Shown here: positions 5,488-5,988 of the stretch, one piece after another
Layout of the letters: each line of letters starts with the position of its first letter
Numbering within the stretch: the stretch's first letter is position 1
Assembly (NCBI GenBank): GCA_002479645.1
Contig: DLOO01000010.1
Span: 64,598-70,585, forward strand
Length of the DNA: 5,988 nucleotides
Direction: 5' to 3'
Source: Lachnoclostridium sp. UBA7482
Lineage (GTDB): Bacteria > Bacillota > Clostridia > Lachnospirales > Lachnospiraceae
Program-made: the position numbers and the translations under genes
Notes under the pieces: model-generated
What the model was told of the DNA's origin: nothing
Databases searched by the model: none
Seen by the model: only the letters and a program-made list of their open reading frames with translations

Positions 5488-5988
5488 ATGATACTCAGAC
5501 AGCTGATTGAACGAATGAATTATACATTGCTCCAGGGTGATCCCGATACGGAAATTACCGGCGTGACCTATGATTCCCGCATTGTGGACAAAGGAAATCT
5601 TTTTGTCTGCATTCCCGGAACGGTAACCGACGGACATACCTTTATTCCGATGGCATTGTCACATAAGGCGGGCGCATTGGTTGTAACGAAGGAGGTTGAG
5701 GTACCCGAGGAGGTTGCCGTTATCCGCGTAGAGGATGCGAGAGAGGCGCTTGCCATGCTGAGCGCTGCCTGGTTCGGTTATCCGGCAGAAAAACTGACGA
5801 CGATCGGAATTACCGGCACGAAGGGCAAAACGACTTCGGCTTACATGGTATATCATATGCTTAACGCAGTCGGCATTCGGACCGGTCTGATTGGTACCGT
5901 AGAAAATATTATTGGGGATGAACGCATTCCGGCGTCTCATTCCACACCGGAATCCTATCTTGTCCAGAAGTATTTTGCCGCAATGGTA
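5488..5988 (+). CDS. murE: UDP-MurNAc-tripeptide synthetase MurE (3'-truncated by window edge)
   Basis: MurE is a cytoplasmic ATP-dependent Mur ligase that adds the third amino acid (meso-diaminopimelate or L-lysine) to UDP-MurNAc-L-Ala-D-Glu in peptidoglycan synthesis. The first 167 residues are present of the roughly 480-500 usual, and the frame runs off the window. Visible are the N-terminal UDP-substrate domain with YDSR at residues 28-31 and CIPG further on, the central-domain P-loop GTKGKTT at 110-116 with Lys114, and STPES at 152-156, matching the family TTPE substrate motif. The start is ATG 5488 with GGAGG at 5478-5482, 5 bases upstream. The motif that separates the DAP- from the Lys-adding type lies beyond the window. 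Other Mur ligases share the P-loop, but the N-terminal YDSR and the TPES motif favour MurE over MurF or MurC. No strong promoter of its own is visible in the 127-base gap after glgA; a small GTGC/GCAC hairpin (5431-5442) lies in the leader. Confidence 0.93.
   Translation, partial: MILRQLIERMNYTLLQGDPDTEITGVTYDSRIVDKGNLFVCIPGTVTDGHTFIPMALSHKAGALVVTKEVEVPEEVAVIRVEDAREALAMLSAAWFGYPAEKLTTIGITGTKGKTTSAYMVYHMLNAVGIRTGLIGTVENIIGDERIPASHSTPESYLVQKYFAAMV

Overview
The window looks like chromosomal core sequence from an anaerobic endospore-forming member of the Clostridia, most likely Lachnospiraceae-like. That placement is inferred from the conserved recN–spoIVB–spo0A gene order, a moderate GC content judged by eye, and a glycogen synthase gene directly downstream of spo0A. 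All five genes are on the + strand, and nothing in the window resembles a mobile element, phage, CRISPR array, tRNA or rRNA.

Layout: (1) 1-1299, the 3' three-quarters of recN (SMC-like DNA repair ATPase), followed by a clear intrinsic terminator. (2) 1300-1516, a dense regulatory gap. A consensus-like forespore sigma-G promoter is nested inside the recN terminator, and a perfect 12-bp hairpin lies just downstream, near the predicted 5' end of the spoIVB message. (3) 1517-2785, spoIVB, the forespore-secreted PDZ/S55 serine peptidase that signals sigma-K activation. (4) 2786-3017, the spo0A control region, with a weak terminator-like hairpin, two inverted 0A-box-like sites, a TGGAAA-type repeat cluster and a good sigma-A promoter. 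(5) 3018-3830, spo0A, the master sporulation response regulator. (6) 3831-3923, a short gap with an extended -10 promoter. (7) 3924-5360, glgA, glycogen (granulose) synthase, closed by a hairpin terminator. (8) 5488-5988, the 5' end of murE, a peptidoglycan precursor ligase cut by the window edge.

How the genes fit together: Spo0A starts sporulation, and SpoIVB acts late as the forespore-to-mother-cell checkpoint signal. Glycogen-like granulose storage is physiologically tied to early sporulation in clostridia, so spo0A next to glgA is suggestive but not proof of co-regulation. RecN and MurE are housekeeping neighbours. I do not see a wholly new system. The most interesting content is regulatory: the terminator/sigma-G promoter overlap before spoIVB, and the repeat cluster at the spo0A promoter.
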